The notes under the pieces were generated by a model. That model had not been told where the DNA came from. It did not search any database and worked only from the letters and a program-made list of their open reading frames with translations. A program made the translations under genes and the position numbers. Positions 35,175 through 44,374 of a DNA stretch of 64,000 nt are shown here, piece by piece. The stretch is from a bacterium 210917-SL.2.15 (lineage in GTDB: Bacteria; Bacillota; Clostridia; Oscillospirales; Oscillospiraceae), in assembly GCA_020555605.1 (NCBI GenBank), contig JAJCJC010000006.1:52673-116672 (forward strand), given 5' to 3'. Numbering within the stretch: position 1 is the stretch's first letter; every line of letters begins with the position of its first letter.

Positions 35175-35639
35175 ATGGAAACGAAAGAAATTTTGCGCCG
35201 CCTGCGCGAAGAGCACGGCCTGACCCAGGAGGCTATGGCGCAGCGGCTCCACCTTTCGCGCCAGGCCGTCAGCCGCTGGGAAACCGGCGAAACACTGCCC
35301 AGCGTGGACACCCTGCAGTTGATCTCCCAGGTGTTTTCCGTATCCGTCGACACGCTGCTGGGGGCGGACGCTCCGCTGCAGTGCCAGTGCTGCGGGATGC
35401 CCCTGCAGGAAGCGGACATGCTCAGCAGCGAGCCGGACGGCACGCCGAACCGGGATTACTGCAAATGGTGCTATCACGACGGGCGGTTCGTCTACGATTC
35501 CATGGACACCCTGATCGATTTCTGCGCCCCCAGGATGGCGGCGGAGAGCGAGGGCTGGAGCGAAGAGGCTGTGCGCGCCATGATGCGCGAACAACTGCCC
35601 CGGCTCAAACACTGGCGCACCGGGGAAGAGGCAGAGTAA
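35175..35639 (+). CDS. XRE-type regulator with C-terminal zinc ribbon
   Basis: This 154-residue protein joins an HTH_3 domain (residues 4-62, EHGLTQEAMAQRLHLSRQAVSRWETGETLP) to a zinc-ribbon-like domain (about 70-150) with CQCCGMPL and YCKWCYHDG, four to five cysteines that could bind zinc. Stand-alone relatives of the second domain are known as putative zinc ribbon proteins in Bacillota. It may sense metal or redox state, but this is inference. AGGAGGAAAG precedes the ATG by 8 bases. It has no operon partner; exoA ends 80 bases upstream and a terminator lies about 140 bases downstream. Confidence 0.87.
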   Translation: METKEILRRLREEHGLTQEAMAQRLHLSRQAVSRWETGETLPSVDTLQLISQVFSVSVDTLLGADAPLQCQCCGMPLQEADMLSSEPDGTPNRDYCKWCYHDGRFVYDSMDTLIDFCAPRMAAESEGWSEEAVRAMMREQLPRLKHWRTGEEAE

Positions 35640-35780
35640 ACTCTGTCCCTGCCCCCACCATGGAAACTGTGCGGATTTCTTCCTGCCGGGAAAGCACAGC
35701 GTCCCTGATGCGCTTTCTGGCAGGAGTCAGCAACCAAAAAAAGGGCCGGTATTCCGGTTGCTTCTATGGGAAATTGCGGC

Positions 35781-35822
35781 AAAAAAACTGCCGGGAAACC
35801 TATGCTTCCCGGCAGTTTTTTT
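35781..35822. terminator. Bidirectional terminator
   Basis: AAAAAAACTGCCGGGAA (35781-35797) pairs perfectly with TTCCCGGCAGTTTTTTT (35806-35822). It separates the HTH-zinc-ribbon gene from the convergent Cys-rich gene. Confidence 0.93.
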
Positions 35823-35870
35823 ACGTTGGGATGGAGAACGGCTGCAGCAGCAGCCGGAAGGTCCCGGCCC

Positions 35871-36137
35871 TCAGGCCAGCCCCTTTTCCCGCAGAGTGGA
35901 CTCCATGACCTTCATGGCGAATTCCTCAAAGGTCCAAGTGTTGATCTCTTCGGATTTGAACCCGAGCTTGTGGAAAAAGCAACGGGGGAGAGAGTTGCAC
36001 TCCAGATTCGTGGCAACGCAGGACGTGCAGCTCAACTCGTGCGTTTCCGCCCGCGCGCCGCAGGCATCGGCACAGCGTCTGGGATTGTTTTCGCATTCCG
36101 GATTGTCGCAGGTACAGAGCTTCATCACATCGATCAT
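35871..36137 (-). CDS. Small Cys-rich protein of unknown function, 88 aa
   Basis: The product has nine cysteines in its first 60 residues (CTCDNPEC, RRCADAC, LSCTSC, LECN, RCFFHKLGF). The spacing suggests metal or Fe-S binding, or a scaffold of disulfides. It bears some likeness to small DUF6485-type proteins of anaerobes that end in a 'LPxCFF' motif, but I would not assign it. The start at 36137 is chosen for the GAGGAG just before it (protein MIDVMKLCTC). The last 30 residues form an amphipathic helix (FEEFAMKVMESTLREKG). It is a single gene. Confidence 0.7.
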   Translation of the reverse strand: MIDVMKLCTCDNPECENNPRRCADACGARAETHELSCTSCVATNLECNSLPRCFFHKLGFKSEEINTWTFEEFAMKVMESTLREKGLA

Positions 36138-36346
36138 AGCAAATCTCCTCTTTCTTGCGCAGGCACACTTGGGCGCCTGCAAATATCTGTGGCACCAAAG
36201 TACAAAAAGAATTTGTTGTGCGCTGAGTCAAAGCTATGTTCTTCGCGTCCCCCCTTTTTGCCGCTGCCGCCGGGGCAGGGCAATACCGTTTGAAAACAGG
36301 CCGGCTGTTGGGATCAGCGCCGCGCTTGCCGTTCGCGGCGGCGGTC

Positions 36347-38254
36347 TCAGCCCAGTTTCTCGAAATCGGAGGCCCCGTGCTTGCAGATGGGGCAGATGTA
36401 GTCGGGCGGAAGCTCTTCGCCTTCGTAAACGTAGCCGCAGATTTTGCAGATCCAGCCCTTCTTGACCTCGCTCATAGCAGCGGGCAGGGGCTTGGGCTTG
36501 ATGTGGGCGAAGTAGTAGGCATAGGTAACGGACGGCTCCTTGGACAGGACCTTGGCCTCGGTCACGTCGGCAATGAACAGGGTGTGGGTGCCGCAGTCGA
36601 TGGACTGGATCACCTTGCCCGAAAGCACCGCGTTGGTGCAGCCGGTGAGGTAATACAGACCGTTGGCGCTGCGCTGCAGACCCTCGCAGCCGTCGAACTT
36701 GTCGGCGCTGCGGCCGCTCTGGAAGCCAAAGCGCTTAAAGGTATCCATACCCACGTCCTCACTGAGAACGGACACGTTGAACACGCCTGTTTTGAGGATC
36801 ATGTCGTGAGTGTAGTTTGCCTTGTTCACAGCAACGGTGATACGCTTGGGTGTATCGGTCAGCTGAGAAGCGGTGTTGATGATGCAGCCGTTGTCCTTGG
36901 CGCCGTCCTTGGCCGTGAGCACAAACAGGCCATAGGAGAATTTGAACATGGCGTTGGGATCGACGGCCTCCGCGCCGCCGGCCGAAGCCATTTCCGCGGG
37001 ACTGGTGCGCAGGATGGCGCGTGCGTCGGGCTTTTTGGCCTGCGCCGCGCAGACGCCGGGCATGGTGGCGGCGATAGCCTGAACCATGGCGTCGATCTCG
37101 CCCATCTGGCACTCTTTCAGGGAAGAGCGGACGGTGACGGTCTGGTCGATGAACTTGGTGCCGGGCAGCTGAGCGAGCAGGTCGTGCATCAGTCCGCCTG
37201 CGGCAGGCGCCCAAGAGCCGTTTTCGATCAGGGCCACGGTACGGTTCTGCAGGTTGTGGTTCACAATGTCGTGGAGCAGGTTCTCCATAGCTATGTAAAT
37301 ACCGGCGTTATAAGTTGTGGACGCAAAGACCAGATGGCTGTAGCGGAATGCTGCGGCCAGAATTTCATCGGCGGCTGTGTAGGAAGCGTCATACACCTCG
37401 GTCTTGATCCCCAGATCCCGCAGCTTGGCCGCGAGGACGTCGGCAGTGTTGGCAGTGTTGCCGTACACGGAAGCGTAGGCAATCACCACGCCGGTCTCTT
37501 CCGGGGTGTAGGTGGCCCACTGGATATACTTCTCCAGGAACTGGTTGAACTTCTTGCGCCAGACAAAGCCATGCAGGGGGCAGACCATCTTGATCTCGAT
37601 GCCGGCGGCCTTCTTCAGCACCGCCTGCACCTGGGGGCCGTATTTGCCCACGATGTTGGTATAGTAGCGGCGGGCCTCGTCGATGTAGTCGTGGAAGAAA
37701 TCCACCTCGTCGGCAAACAGCGCGCCGTTAAGGGCGCCGAAGGTGCCGAAGGCATCCGCAGAGAAGAGGATCTTCTCGCCGATATCATAGGTGACCATGA
37801 CCTCAGGCCAGTGCACCATGGGCGCAGCCACAAAGGTGAAGGTGTGCTTGCCGGTGCAGAAGGTGTCGCCCTCGGCCACCAGATGCAGGCGGCTGCGGAC
37901 GCTGAAGTCAAAGAACTGCTCCATCATCTGGGCTACCAGCTCGTTGCACACGATAGTCACCTCGGGATGGTGCACCACCAGCTCGCCCAGAGTGGCGGCA
38001 TGATCCATCTCCATGTGCTGGACGATGACATAGTCCAGCTTGCGGCCGCCGAGCACATGATCCAGATTCTCCAGATACTGTTTGGAAGCGGAAGCGTCCA
38101 CGGTATCGAACACCACGGTCTTCTCATCCAGCAGGACATAGGAGTTGTAGGATACGCCCATGGGGATCTTATAGACGCCCTCAAACAGAGCCAGACGCCG
38201 GTCGTTGGCGCCGATCCAGGTCAGATCATCGGTAACTTTTCGGACACAATACAT
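36347..38254 (-). CDS. Flavodiiron protein fused to flavin reductase and rubredoxin
   Basis: This 635-residue protein contains a complete oxygen- or NO-reducing chain. Residues 1-245 are an MBL-type diiron domain with ligands H80, E82, D84 and H85 (HMEMDH); about 250-390 are a flavodoxin domain (YASVYGNTANTADVLAAKL); about 430-575 are a flavin reductase-like domain (KFSYGLFVLTAKDG, INTASQLTDTPKRI); and 585-635 are a rubredoxin (WICKICGYVYEGEELPPD, CPICKHGASDFEKL). It would reduce O2 to water or NO to N2O with electrons from NAD(P)H passing through its own modules. An extended -10 promoter (TGGTATGAT) lies about 110 bases upstream. It is a stand-alone stress-defence gene. Confidence 0.95.
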   Translation of the reverse strand: MYCVRKVTDDLTWIGANDRRLALFEGVYKIPMGVSYNSYVLLDEKTVVFDTVDASASKQYLENLDHVLGGRKLDYVIVQHMEMDHAATLGELVVHHPEVTIVCNELVAQMMEQFFDFSVRSRLHLVAEGDTFCTGKHTFTFVAAPMVHWPEVMVTYDIGEKILFSADAFGTFGALNGALFADEVDFFHDYIDEARRYYTNIVGKYGPQVQAVLKKAAGIEIKMVCPLHGFVWRKKFNQFLEKYIQWATYTPEETGVVIAYASVYGNTANTADVLAAKLRDLGIKTEVYDASYTAADEILAAAFRYSHLVFASTTYNAGIYIAMENLLHDIVNHNLQNRTVALIENGSWAPAAGGLMHDLLAQLPGTKFIDQTVTVRSSLKECQMGEIDAMVQAIAATMPGVCAAQAKKPDARAILRTSPAEMASAGGAEAVDPNAMFKFSYGLFVLTAKDGAKDNGCIINTASQLTDTPKRITVAVNKANYTHDMILKTGVFNVSVLSEDVGMDTFKRFGFQSGRSADKFDGCEGLQRSANGLYYLTGCTNAVLSGKVIQSIDCGTHTLFIADVTEAKVLSKEPSVTYAYYFAHIKPKPLPAAMSEVKKGWICKICGYVYEGEELPPDYICPICKHGASDFEKLG

Positions 38255-38610
38255 TTTCGTGCCACATCCTTTCCCATAACAAAATTATCAGCTGCATTGC
38301 TTCTTTTCTTTGCGCAGGATGAGCGGCTCCCAGCGCAAATGGATGCATTTTTACATTTGCATCATACCACATAATGCGCTGTTTTTATTGCAACATTTTA
38401 GTCAAAATCTTCACAAACATTTTTCAGATGTCACGATAATCCAATCCGTTCCGCGCCGCAATTTTAAAATAAAATCAAAATAGTAGAAGAGTGCGCTAAA
38501 AAGGCTATCCGGCATCCGCCTGGTGGCAGCGGCATGTCACCGCAAAAAAGCGCTCCCCCTGCGCCGAGGCGCAGGGGGAGCGCTTTACTGTTTTCTTTGC
38601 CGGATACCGC
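38255..38610 (-). promoter_or_regulatory. Intergenic region upstream of the flavodiiron gene
   Basis: The minus strand carries an extended -10 element (TATGAT at 38366-38361 preceded by TGG) for the flavodiiron gene, with a leader of about 100 bases. AT-rich DNA from 38375 to 38490 follows, then the terminator of the transketolase operon (38544-38586). I see no gene in this 356-base gap and no clear Fur- or Rex-type operator. Confidence 0.5.
38544..38586 (-). terminator. Terminator after the transketolase genes
   Basis: A 19-bp perfect stem (38547-38565 with 38568-38586) rich in G and C is preceded on the plus strand by AAAAAA, giving a T-run on the minus strand. Confidence 0.92.
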
Positions 38611-39573
38611 TTAATCCCTCGATCCGTTTTTCTTTTCCACCGCGTGTCGGGCGCACTTTGCCAGCACTTCGGCGGTGAGTCCATAGGCCTCCAGCACCTC
38701 GGCGGCCTTGCCGCTGCGACCGAACATATCCTGCACGCCGTGGCGGATGACGGAAACAGGATAATGGTTGGAGAGAAACTCCGCCACCGCGCCGCCCAGG
38801 CCGCCGATGACGCTGTGCTCTTCGCTGGTGACGATGGCGCCGGTCTCTTTGGCAGCCTTCAGAATCAGCTCCGTGTCCAGAGGCTTGATGGTGTGGATAT
38901 CCAGCACCCGGGCCTCGATGCCCTCAGCGGAAAGGATTTCCGCCGCCTGCAGCGCCAGCTGCACCATCATGCCGGTGGCCACCAGGGTCACATCCTTGCC
39001 TTCGCGCAGGGTCAGTCCCTTGCCCAGCTCGAAGGTGTGTTTTCCGCTTTCATACTCCGTTACGGTCTCCACCGCGCTGCGGCCCAGACGCAGATAAGCG
39101 GGACCGTCATAGTCGATGAGGGCCTGCACCGCCGCGCGCATTTCCGCACCGTCGCAGGGATTGACCACCGTCATGCCGGGGATGACCCGCATCAGGGCCA
39201 GATCCTCCACGCACTGGTGGGTAGCGCCGTCCTCACCCACGCTGAGTCCGCCGTGGGAACCGACCACCTTCACATTCAGGTGGGGATAAGCCACGGAGTT
39301 TCGCACCTGCTCATAGGCACGCCCGGCGGTGAACATGGCGAAGGAGCAGCAGAAGGGCTTTTTGCCGCAGGTGGCAAGGCCCGCGGCCACGCCCACCATA
39401 TCCGCTTCGGCAATGCCCATATCGAGAAAATGCTCGGGGCAGGCTTTTTTGAATTCGCCGGATTTCGTCGCCCCGGCCAGGTCGGCGTCCAGAACCACCA
39501 GCTCGGGGTACTCGGCGCTCAATGCCGCGATGGCCTTGCCGAAGGCCTCGCGGGTCGCGATCTTTTCTGCCAT
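38611..39573 (-). CDS. Transketolase C-terminal subunit
   Basis: This 320-residue protein corresponds to the pyrimidine-binding and C-terminal domains of transketolase. It has DADLAGATKSGEF, MGIAEADMVGVAAGLA, SHGGLSVGEDGATHQCVEDLALMR and SEEHSVIGGLGGAVAEFL. Together with the N-terminal subunit encoded just upstream it forms the thiamine-diphosphate enzyme that moves two-carbon units in the pentose phosphate pathway. Split transketolases are common in Clostridia. Its ATG (39573) comes 2 bases after the TGA of the partner gene, with GGAGG inside the partner's end. Confidence 0.94.
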   Translation of the reverse strand: MAEKIATREAFGKAIAALSAEYPELVVLDADLAGATKSGEFKKACPEHFLDMGIAEADMVGVAAGLATCGKKPFCCSFAMFTAGRAYEQVRNSVAYPHLNVKVVGSHGGLSVGEDGATHQCVEDLALMRVIPGMTVVNPCDGAEMRAAVQALIDYDGPAYLRLGRSAVETVTEYESGKHTFELGKGLTLREGKDVTLVATGMMVQLALQAAEILSAEGIEARVLDIHTIKPLDTELILKAAKETGAIVTSEEHSVIGGLGGAVAEFLSNHYPVSVIRHGVQDMFGRSGKAAEVLEAYGLTAEVLAKCARHAVEKKNGSRD

Positions 39574-39575
39574 GG

Positions 39576-40421
39576 TCACATCGCCTCCAATTCTTTGATC
39601 TTGGCTTCCAATTCTGCCTTTGCCTGTGCCATCTGCTCGTCATTGGGCGCTTTGCCGTGCCAGCCGGCATCGTTCTCCATGAAAGAAACGCCCTTTCCCT
39701 TGGTGGTTTTGGCCAGGATCACCGTGGGCTTGCCCTTCACGGTTTTGGCCACGTCAAAGGCCGCGGCCAGCGCCTCATAGTCGTGCCCGTCCACATGGAT
39801 CACGTTCCAGTTGAACGCCGCGAATTTGGCGTCCAGGGGTTCGGAGGGCATCACGTCGGCGGTCTTTCCGTCGATCTGCAGTCCGTTCACGTCCACCACG
39901 GCGCACAGGTTATCCAGCTTGTACTTGGCCGCGGCCATGGCCGCCTCCCACACCTGGCCCTCTTCGATCTCGCCGTCGCCCAGGGCGGCGTACACACGGT
40001 AGTCCTTCCCATCCAGCTTGCCGGCGATGGCCATGCCCACGGCGGCGGAAATGCCCTGACCCAGGGAACCGGTGGACATATCCACGCCCTTGACGTTCAC
40101 CATGTCGGGATGGCCGGACATGTGGCCCTTGATGGAGCGGAACAGTTCCAACTCCTCCACGTCATAATAGCCGCGCAGGGCCAGGGTGGAATAGAGGGCC
40201 GGAGTGCAGTGCCCCTTGGAGAGCACGAAGCGGTCCCGGTCGGGATCGGCGGGGTTCTGGGGATCGACGCGCATGGTGTGGAAATAGAGCACCGTGAGCA
40301 CGTCCAGCACGGACAGGGAACCGCCCGGATGGCCGGAGGCGCAGCGGTGCACTGCCTCCACAGCCAGCAGCCGCGCTTTTGCCGCGGTGATGGCCAATGT
40401 TTTTACTTCTTTGCAATCCAT
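39576..40421 (-). CDS. Transketolase N-terminal subunit
   Basis: This 281-residue protein is the thiamine-diphosphate-binding half of a split transketolase: HRCASGHPGGSLSVLDVLTVLYF, DRFVLSKGHCTPALYSTLA, GSLGQGISAAVGMAIAGKLDG and the ThDP motif GDGEIEEGQVWEAAMAA. AAAGGAAAGGAAG precedes the ATG. The C-terminal half follows immediately on the same strand. The gene lies 90 bases downstream of the LTA-synthase-like gene; the region between shows no strong terminator, so read-through from glyQS and the sulfatase gene is possible. Confidence 0.95.
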   Translation of the reverse strand: MDCKEVKTLAITAAKARLLAVEAVHRCASGHPGGSLSVLDVLTVLYFHTMRVDPQNPADPDRDRFVLSKGHCTPALYSTLALRGYYDVEELELFRSIKGHMSGHPDMVNVKGVDMSTGSLGQGISAAVGMAIAGKLDGKDYRVYAALGDGEIEEGQVWEAAMAAAKYKLDNLCAVVDVNGLQIDGKTADVMPSEPLDAKFAAFNWNVIHVDGHDYEALAAAFDVAKTVKGKPTVILAKTTKGKGVSFMENDAGWHGKAPNDEQMAQAKAELEAKIKELEAM

Positions 40422-40511
40422 GATATCTTCCTTTCCTTTTCAGTGATGGCACGCCGCTTCGGGCGGCGGATACGATATGGAATGATACGGTAGTCCGAGC
40501 CGGCGGCGCGG

Positions 40512-42458
40512 TTACGTCCCGGCGTTTCTACGGCCATAATAATCCAATTCCAGCAGGAGATTGTTCATGCGCAGATAGGTATCGGTGAGGTCGTTCATAG
40601 CCTTGATCTCCTCATCGGTGGGGCCTTCGTCGGTAAAAGCGGCAATGACCCGGCCGTCTTCATAGGCGCCGGAAGCGGTGATCCAGGAACGTTCCTGGAA
40701 AATGGCATAGCCGGGGTAGCCTTCGTCAAAGGCGTCCTGTCCCAGGTAATGGTAATCGCCGTCCAAACCGAACAGGTTGATCAGCGTGGGCAGGAGGTCC
40801 GAGGTGTTGAGCGTCTTGTCCACGGTCACATCCGGCCCGCCGTAGGACCAGATAAAGCAGGGCGTCTTTTCCCGCAGCAGCTTTTCGCTCACGCCGCTCT
40901 CCTCCATCAATCGCTGCTGATCCTGCATGCCGTAGGCATAATGGTCGGCAACGCCGACGATCACAGTGTCCTCCAGATGCCCGTTCTCGGCGAGGGAGCG
41001 CAGGAGATAGGTGAACAGATCGTCGCAGCAGCGGGCTTTGGCCCGCAGGCAGTCCACTTCTTCATGGCCCGAGGAGCCCTGATACCATGGATACTGCCCC
41101 AGGGCAAACCGGCTCAGCTCTTCGTCGTAGGTATAGGTCATGTGGGCGCTGCGGGAGATGATGAAGTTGAAAAAGCCGGTGTAATTCTCCGCCTTCCCGC
41201 TCTCGCCGCCGTAGAATTTCTGCATTAGCGCCCCGTTTTCAAACAGCCCTGTGTCCGAGAGCAGGGCGTCGCCCACCATGCCGAAGTTCTTATAGCAGTT
41301 GTACGCCTCGTAGCCCATGGCCGGCTCCATCACACCGCGGTTATAAAACGTCACATCGTTGTAGTGGAACGCCTGGGCGCTGTAGCCCAAGGCGCGGAAG
41401 CGGCTGGGCAGGCTTTCGGAAAAGTCGTTGGTGCAGTAATCAAAGGCGTATTGCCCGTTGGTGGGCAGATACAGGCCGGTGTTGGCGCAGAATTCGGAAT
41501 TGAAGGTGCGCACGCTGCCGAAATCGGCGGTGTAAAAGTTTGTAAAGTTGATGCCTTCGTTCATCAGGCGGTAAATGGTGGGCGTGTCCGTTTTGTTGAT
41601 GAGCCAGTCATCCATGCTCTCCATCAGCACCAGCACCACATTTTTGCCTTCAAACAGGCCGGTCATCTCATTGTCTTCATGAGCCGGACGGCTCTGGAAC
41701 CACTCCTCCAGTTCCGCCGCGCGGTGCTCCACCTGCCGGCGGTACATGGGCGTTTTAGGATAGAGACTGTGTTCCCAGAGATCCTTGACCGTGGTTTGAT
41801 AGATGCCGCAGACCTCATAGAGTTTGTGGGCGTCGTACAGGGCGGTATACGCTCCCTCGCGGGACATGGCACGGCGGTATTCGCTCTGATAACCCCAACC
41901 ATTGGCATCGGCGCGGAACATCGCTTGGGGATAGGCAAACAGCCCCACTGCCGCAGCCAGCGCCGCCATCAGACATGCCGCGCGCAGCCGGCCGGGCCGG
42001 CCGCCCCGGGGCACCAGAAAACAGCCGATGCAGCCCAGCACCATCAGCGCCACAGTGGCGATCCACCACTGCGTGGAAAAGCCCCGTAGCACATCGTTCA
42101 TAAAAGCGCCGCCCTCTCCGGCGTAGCGCAGGTCGCCCAGCCACATCATGCGGCCGAACACTGCGTAATACCCGCTCTGCACAGCGGCAAAGATGGCGAA
42201 GAAATAAAAGCTGAGTCCATAAACCACCTTGCCAGTCCAGCGGGGCAGGGCCAGGGACACACCGGTGAGCGCCACGGCCCACAAAAAACCGAACATGTGA
42301 GCAGTGGTGTATTCCGGCTCCAGCCACAGGGAGGCATACCACTCCACGCAGCAGTAGGACAGCAGCATCCACACCGCGCCGAGGACCGCCAGTCCCCGGC
42401 GCCGGCGCGCAGACGCGGGAGTATGTGTCCGTGCTTCTCTTTTTTTCTTGTTTCCCAT
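40512..42458 (-). CDS. LTA synthase-family membrane sulfatase-like protein
   Basis: This 648-residue protein has a basic N-terminus, five membrane segments (to about residue 185) and an extracellular alkaline-phosphatase/sulfatase domain. The domain shows VVLVLMESMDDWLI (metal-binding Glu), GSVRTFNSEFCANTGLY with the catalytic Thr, and VGVADHYAYG with metal ligands. The plan is that of lipoteichoic acid synthase, which transfers glycerol phosphate from phosphatidylglycerol, or of related phosphoethanolamine transferases. Which polymer it builds is not certain. It starts 24 bases after glyQS and is probably co-transcribed with it; the ribosome binding site is weak. Confidence 0.85.
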   Translation of the reverse strand: MGNKKKREARTHTPASARRRRGLAVLGAVWMLLSYCCVEWYASLWLEPEYTTAHMFGFLWAVALTGVSLALPRWTGKVVYGLSFYFFAIFAAVQSGYYAVFGRMMWLGDLRYAGEGGAFMNDVLRGFSTQWWIATVALMVLGCIGCFLVPRGGRPGRLRAACLMAALAAAVGLFAYPQAMFRADANGWGYQSEYRRAMSREGAYTALYDAHKLYEVCGIYQTTVKDLWEHSLYPKTPMYRRQVEHRAAELEEWFQSRPAHEDNEMTGLFEGKNVVLVLMESMDDWLINKTDTPTIYRLMNEGINFTNFYTADFGSVRTFNSEFCANTGLYLPTNGQYAFDYCTNDFSESLPSRFRALGYSAQAFHYNDVTFYNRGVMEPAMGYEAYNCYKNFGMVGDALLSDTGLFENGALMQKFYGGESGKAENYTGFFNFIISRSAHMTYTYDEELSRFALGQYPWYQGSSGHEEVDCLRAKARCCDDLFTYLLRSLAENGHLEDTVIVGVADHYAYGMQDQQRLMEESGVSEKLLREKTPCFIWSYGGPDVTVDKTLNTSDLLPTLINLFGLDGDYHYLGQDAFDEGYPGYAIFQERSWITASGAYEDGRVIAAFTDEGPTDEEIKAMNDLTDTYLRMNNLLLELDYYGRRNAGT

Positions 42459-42482
42459 GGCAACGGCCGCGGACGCGGCTCC

Positions 42483-43907
42483 TTAAAAGGCCACGCGCGC
42501 GCGGATATAGTCCGCCACCTGATCCATGGGGATGCGCACCTGCTCCATGCTGTCGCGCTCGCGGATGGTGACACAGTGGTCGGCCGGCGTCGAATCGTCG
42601 CCCACGGTCTGGAAGTCCAGCGTGATGCAGAAGGGTGTGCCGATCTCGTCCTGGCGGCGGTAGCGCTTGCCGATGGAGCCGGTGTCGTCGTAGTCCACCA
42701 TAAACTCCTTCGCCAGCTGCTGGCGCAACTCCCGGGCCGGGCCGGCCAGAACTTCTTTTTTACTCAGCGGCAGCACGGCACACTTGAAGGGCGCCAGCGC
42801 TGGGTGCAGGCGCAGCACGGTGCGCACATCGTCCCTGCCGTTCTTGTCCTGGCCCACAACCTCCTCGTCGTAGGCCTCGCACAAAAAGGCCAGCGCCACA
42901 CGGTCGCAGCCCAGGGACGGCTCGATGACATAGGGGATGTAGTGCTCGCCCGTCTCCTGGTCGAAATAGGTGAGGTCCTTGCCGCTGGCCTCCTGATGGC
43001 GGCCCAGGTCGTAGTCCGTGCGGTCAGCGATACCCCACAGCTCGCCCCAGTCAGTGAAGGGGAAGGCGTATTCAATGTCGGTAGTGGCGCGGGAATAGAA
43101 GGCCAGCTCCGCCGCCTCGTGGTCACGCAGGCGCAGGTTTTCCTTCTTGATGCCCAGGGACAGCAGCCACTGGAAGCAGAAATCCTTCCAATAGGCGAAC
43201 CACTCCAAATCGGTGCCGGGCTTGCAGAAGAACTCGCACTCCATTTGCTCGAACTCCCGGGTGCGGAAGGTGAAGTTGCCGGGGGTGATCTCATTGCGGA
43301 ACGCTTTGCCCACCTGGCACACGCCGAAGGGGAGCTTTTTCCGGGTGGTGCGCTGGATGTTGGAGAAGTTGACAAAAATACCCTGAGCCGTCTCCGGGCG
43401 CAGGTAGCAGGTGGAAGAGGAATCCTCGGTGACGCCGATGGCGGTTTTAAACATCAGATTGAACTTACGGATGGGGGTGAAATCGTGCTTGCCGCACACA
43501 GGGCACACCACGTCCTCATGAGAGGCAATAAAGGCGTCCATTTCGTCGAAGGTCAGCGCGTCCACATTGACCTCCGGGTGCTCCGCCCCGATCAGCTTGT
43601 CCGCCCGATGGCGGGCCTTGCAAGCCTTGCAGTCCAGCAGCGGATCGGAAAAGCCCGCCACATGGCCCGTGGTGACCCAAGTCTGGGGATTCATCAAAAT
43701 GGCCGCGTCCAAGCCCACATTGTACGGGCTTTCCTGCACGAATTTCTTCAGCCACGCTTTTTTCACATTGTTTTTGAACTCCACGCCCAGAGGGCCGTAG
43801 TCCCAGCTGTTGGCAAGACCCCCGTAGATCTCGCTGCCCGCGTAAACAAAGCCGCGGTTTTTACACAGGTTGACGATCATATCCAGGGTCTTTTCGCTGT
43901 TTTTCAT
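42483..43907 (-). CDS. glyQS: Glycine-tRNA ligase (dimeric alpha2 type)
   Basis: This class II synthetase charges tRNA-Gly. The 474-residue protein is the single-chain eukaryote/archaea-like form that many Clostridia and Bacteroidota use, not the alpha/beta type. It has [21 protein letters not shown], a zinc-like [11 protein letters not shown], motif 2 around [29 protein letters not shown], and motif 3 [12 protein letters not shown]. The ATG at 43907 is chosen because it matches known N-termini; upstream in-frame sequence is leader. A promoter TTGCAA-17-TATAAT (minus strand, 43991-43963) lies 60 bases upstream. The 50-base leader is too short for a T-box. Confidence 0.96.
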   Translation of the reverse strand: MKNSEKTLDMIVNLCKNRGFVYAGSEIYGGLANSWDYGPLGVEFKNNVKKAWLKKFVQESPYNVGLDAAILMNPQTWVTTGHVAGFSDPLLDCKACKARHRADKLIGAEHPEVNVDALTFDEMDAFIASHEDVVCPVCGKHDFTPIRKFNLMFKTAIGVTEDSSSTCYLRPETAQGIFVNFSNIQRTTRKKLPFGVCQVGKAFRNEITPGNFTFRTREFEQMECEFFCKPGTDLEWFAYWKDFCFQWLLSLGIKKENLRLRDHEAAELAFYSRATTDIEYAFPFTDWGELWGIADRTDYDLGRHQEASGKDLTYFDQETGEHYIPYVIEPSLGCDRVALAFLCEAYDEEVVGQDKNGRDDVRTVLRLHPALAPFKCAVLPLSKKEVLAGPARELRQQLAKEFMVDYDDTGSIGKRYRRQDEIGTPFCITLDFQTVGDDSTPADHCVTIRERDSMEQVRIPMDQVADYIRARVAF

Positions 43908-43962
43908 ATTCCTGAAACCTCCAAACGAAGTATTTTCCAAAAGGCGCTCATTGAACCACATT

Positions 43963-43991
43963 ATTATATAAAACGCCGGGCCGCTTTGCAA
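43963..43991 (-). promoter_or_regulatory. glyQS promoter
   Basis: TTGCAA (43991-43986), a 17-bp spacer and a perfect TATAAT (43968-43963) form a strong sigma-A promoter on the minus strand. Confidence 0.75.
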
Positions 43992-44050
43992 GGAATCCAC
44001 CGTAAAATGAGCGGATTTTTTCAAATCTTTTTCCCGCACATACGAAGAAA

Positions 44051-44077
44051 GGGCACAAAGCTGTCGCTTTGTGCCCC
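44051..44077 (-). terminator. Terminator downstream of the 64-aa orphan gene
   Basis: GGGCACAAAGC (44051-44061) pairs with GCTTTGTGCCC (44065-44075) around TGTC. On the minus strand TTTCTTC follows, which would end the transcript of the small gene at 44117-44311. Confidence 0.75.
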
Positions 44078-44116
44078 TTCCCGGCCGCTGCACCGGCCGT
44101 GCGCTCGCATATGTAC

Positions 44117-44311
44117 TCAGACTAAGTTAGCCCTAAACAGAGCGTTGAAGAACTGCGCCTTGTTCACAAAGGAATCGATTTTGATATTCTTGCAGTATTC
44201 GTTCATAGTGATCACTTTATCGAAATCCGTCTGTACCGTATACTCGCCGACCTTTTCCAAAGCACGAACCGTATTATGCACTGCACCCATGTAGTATTTT
44301 TTCATGATCAT
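44117..44311 (-). CDS. Small hypothetical protein, 64 aa
   Basis: I do not recognise this protein. It starts [20 protein letters not shown] and ends in [16 protein letters not shown]; it is soluble-looking, with mixed charge and no membrane segment. A perfect AAGGAGG lies 10 bases before the first ATG and 16 before the second, which supports translation. A terminator follows at 44051. The gene lies in an AT-richer patch with truncated genes on its upstream side (44375-45621). It could be an intact survivor of a lost accessory element. Confidence 0.6.
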   Translation of the reverse strand: MIMKKYYMGAVHNTVRALEKVGEYTVQTDFDKVITMNEYCKNIKIDSFVNKAQFFNALFRANLV

Positions 44312-44374
44312 GATGAATAATCCTCCTTATCCGATCCTCGATTTCTGTTGATGCCTGAGTGAAACAGCACCCGC

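Noticed and set aside
36236..38374. A 712-codon plus-strand frame opposite the flavodiiron gene
   Set aside because: It is the antisense shadow of a protein with four verified domains; the translation is low in charged variety and matches nothing.
43908..44110. T-box leader before glyQS
   Set aside because: A perfect -10 at 43963-43968 leaves a leader of about 50 bases, and no T-box sequence is present.
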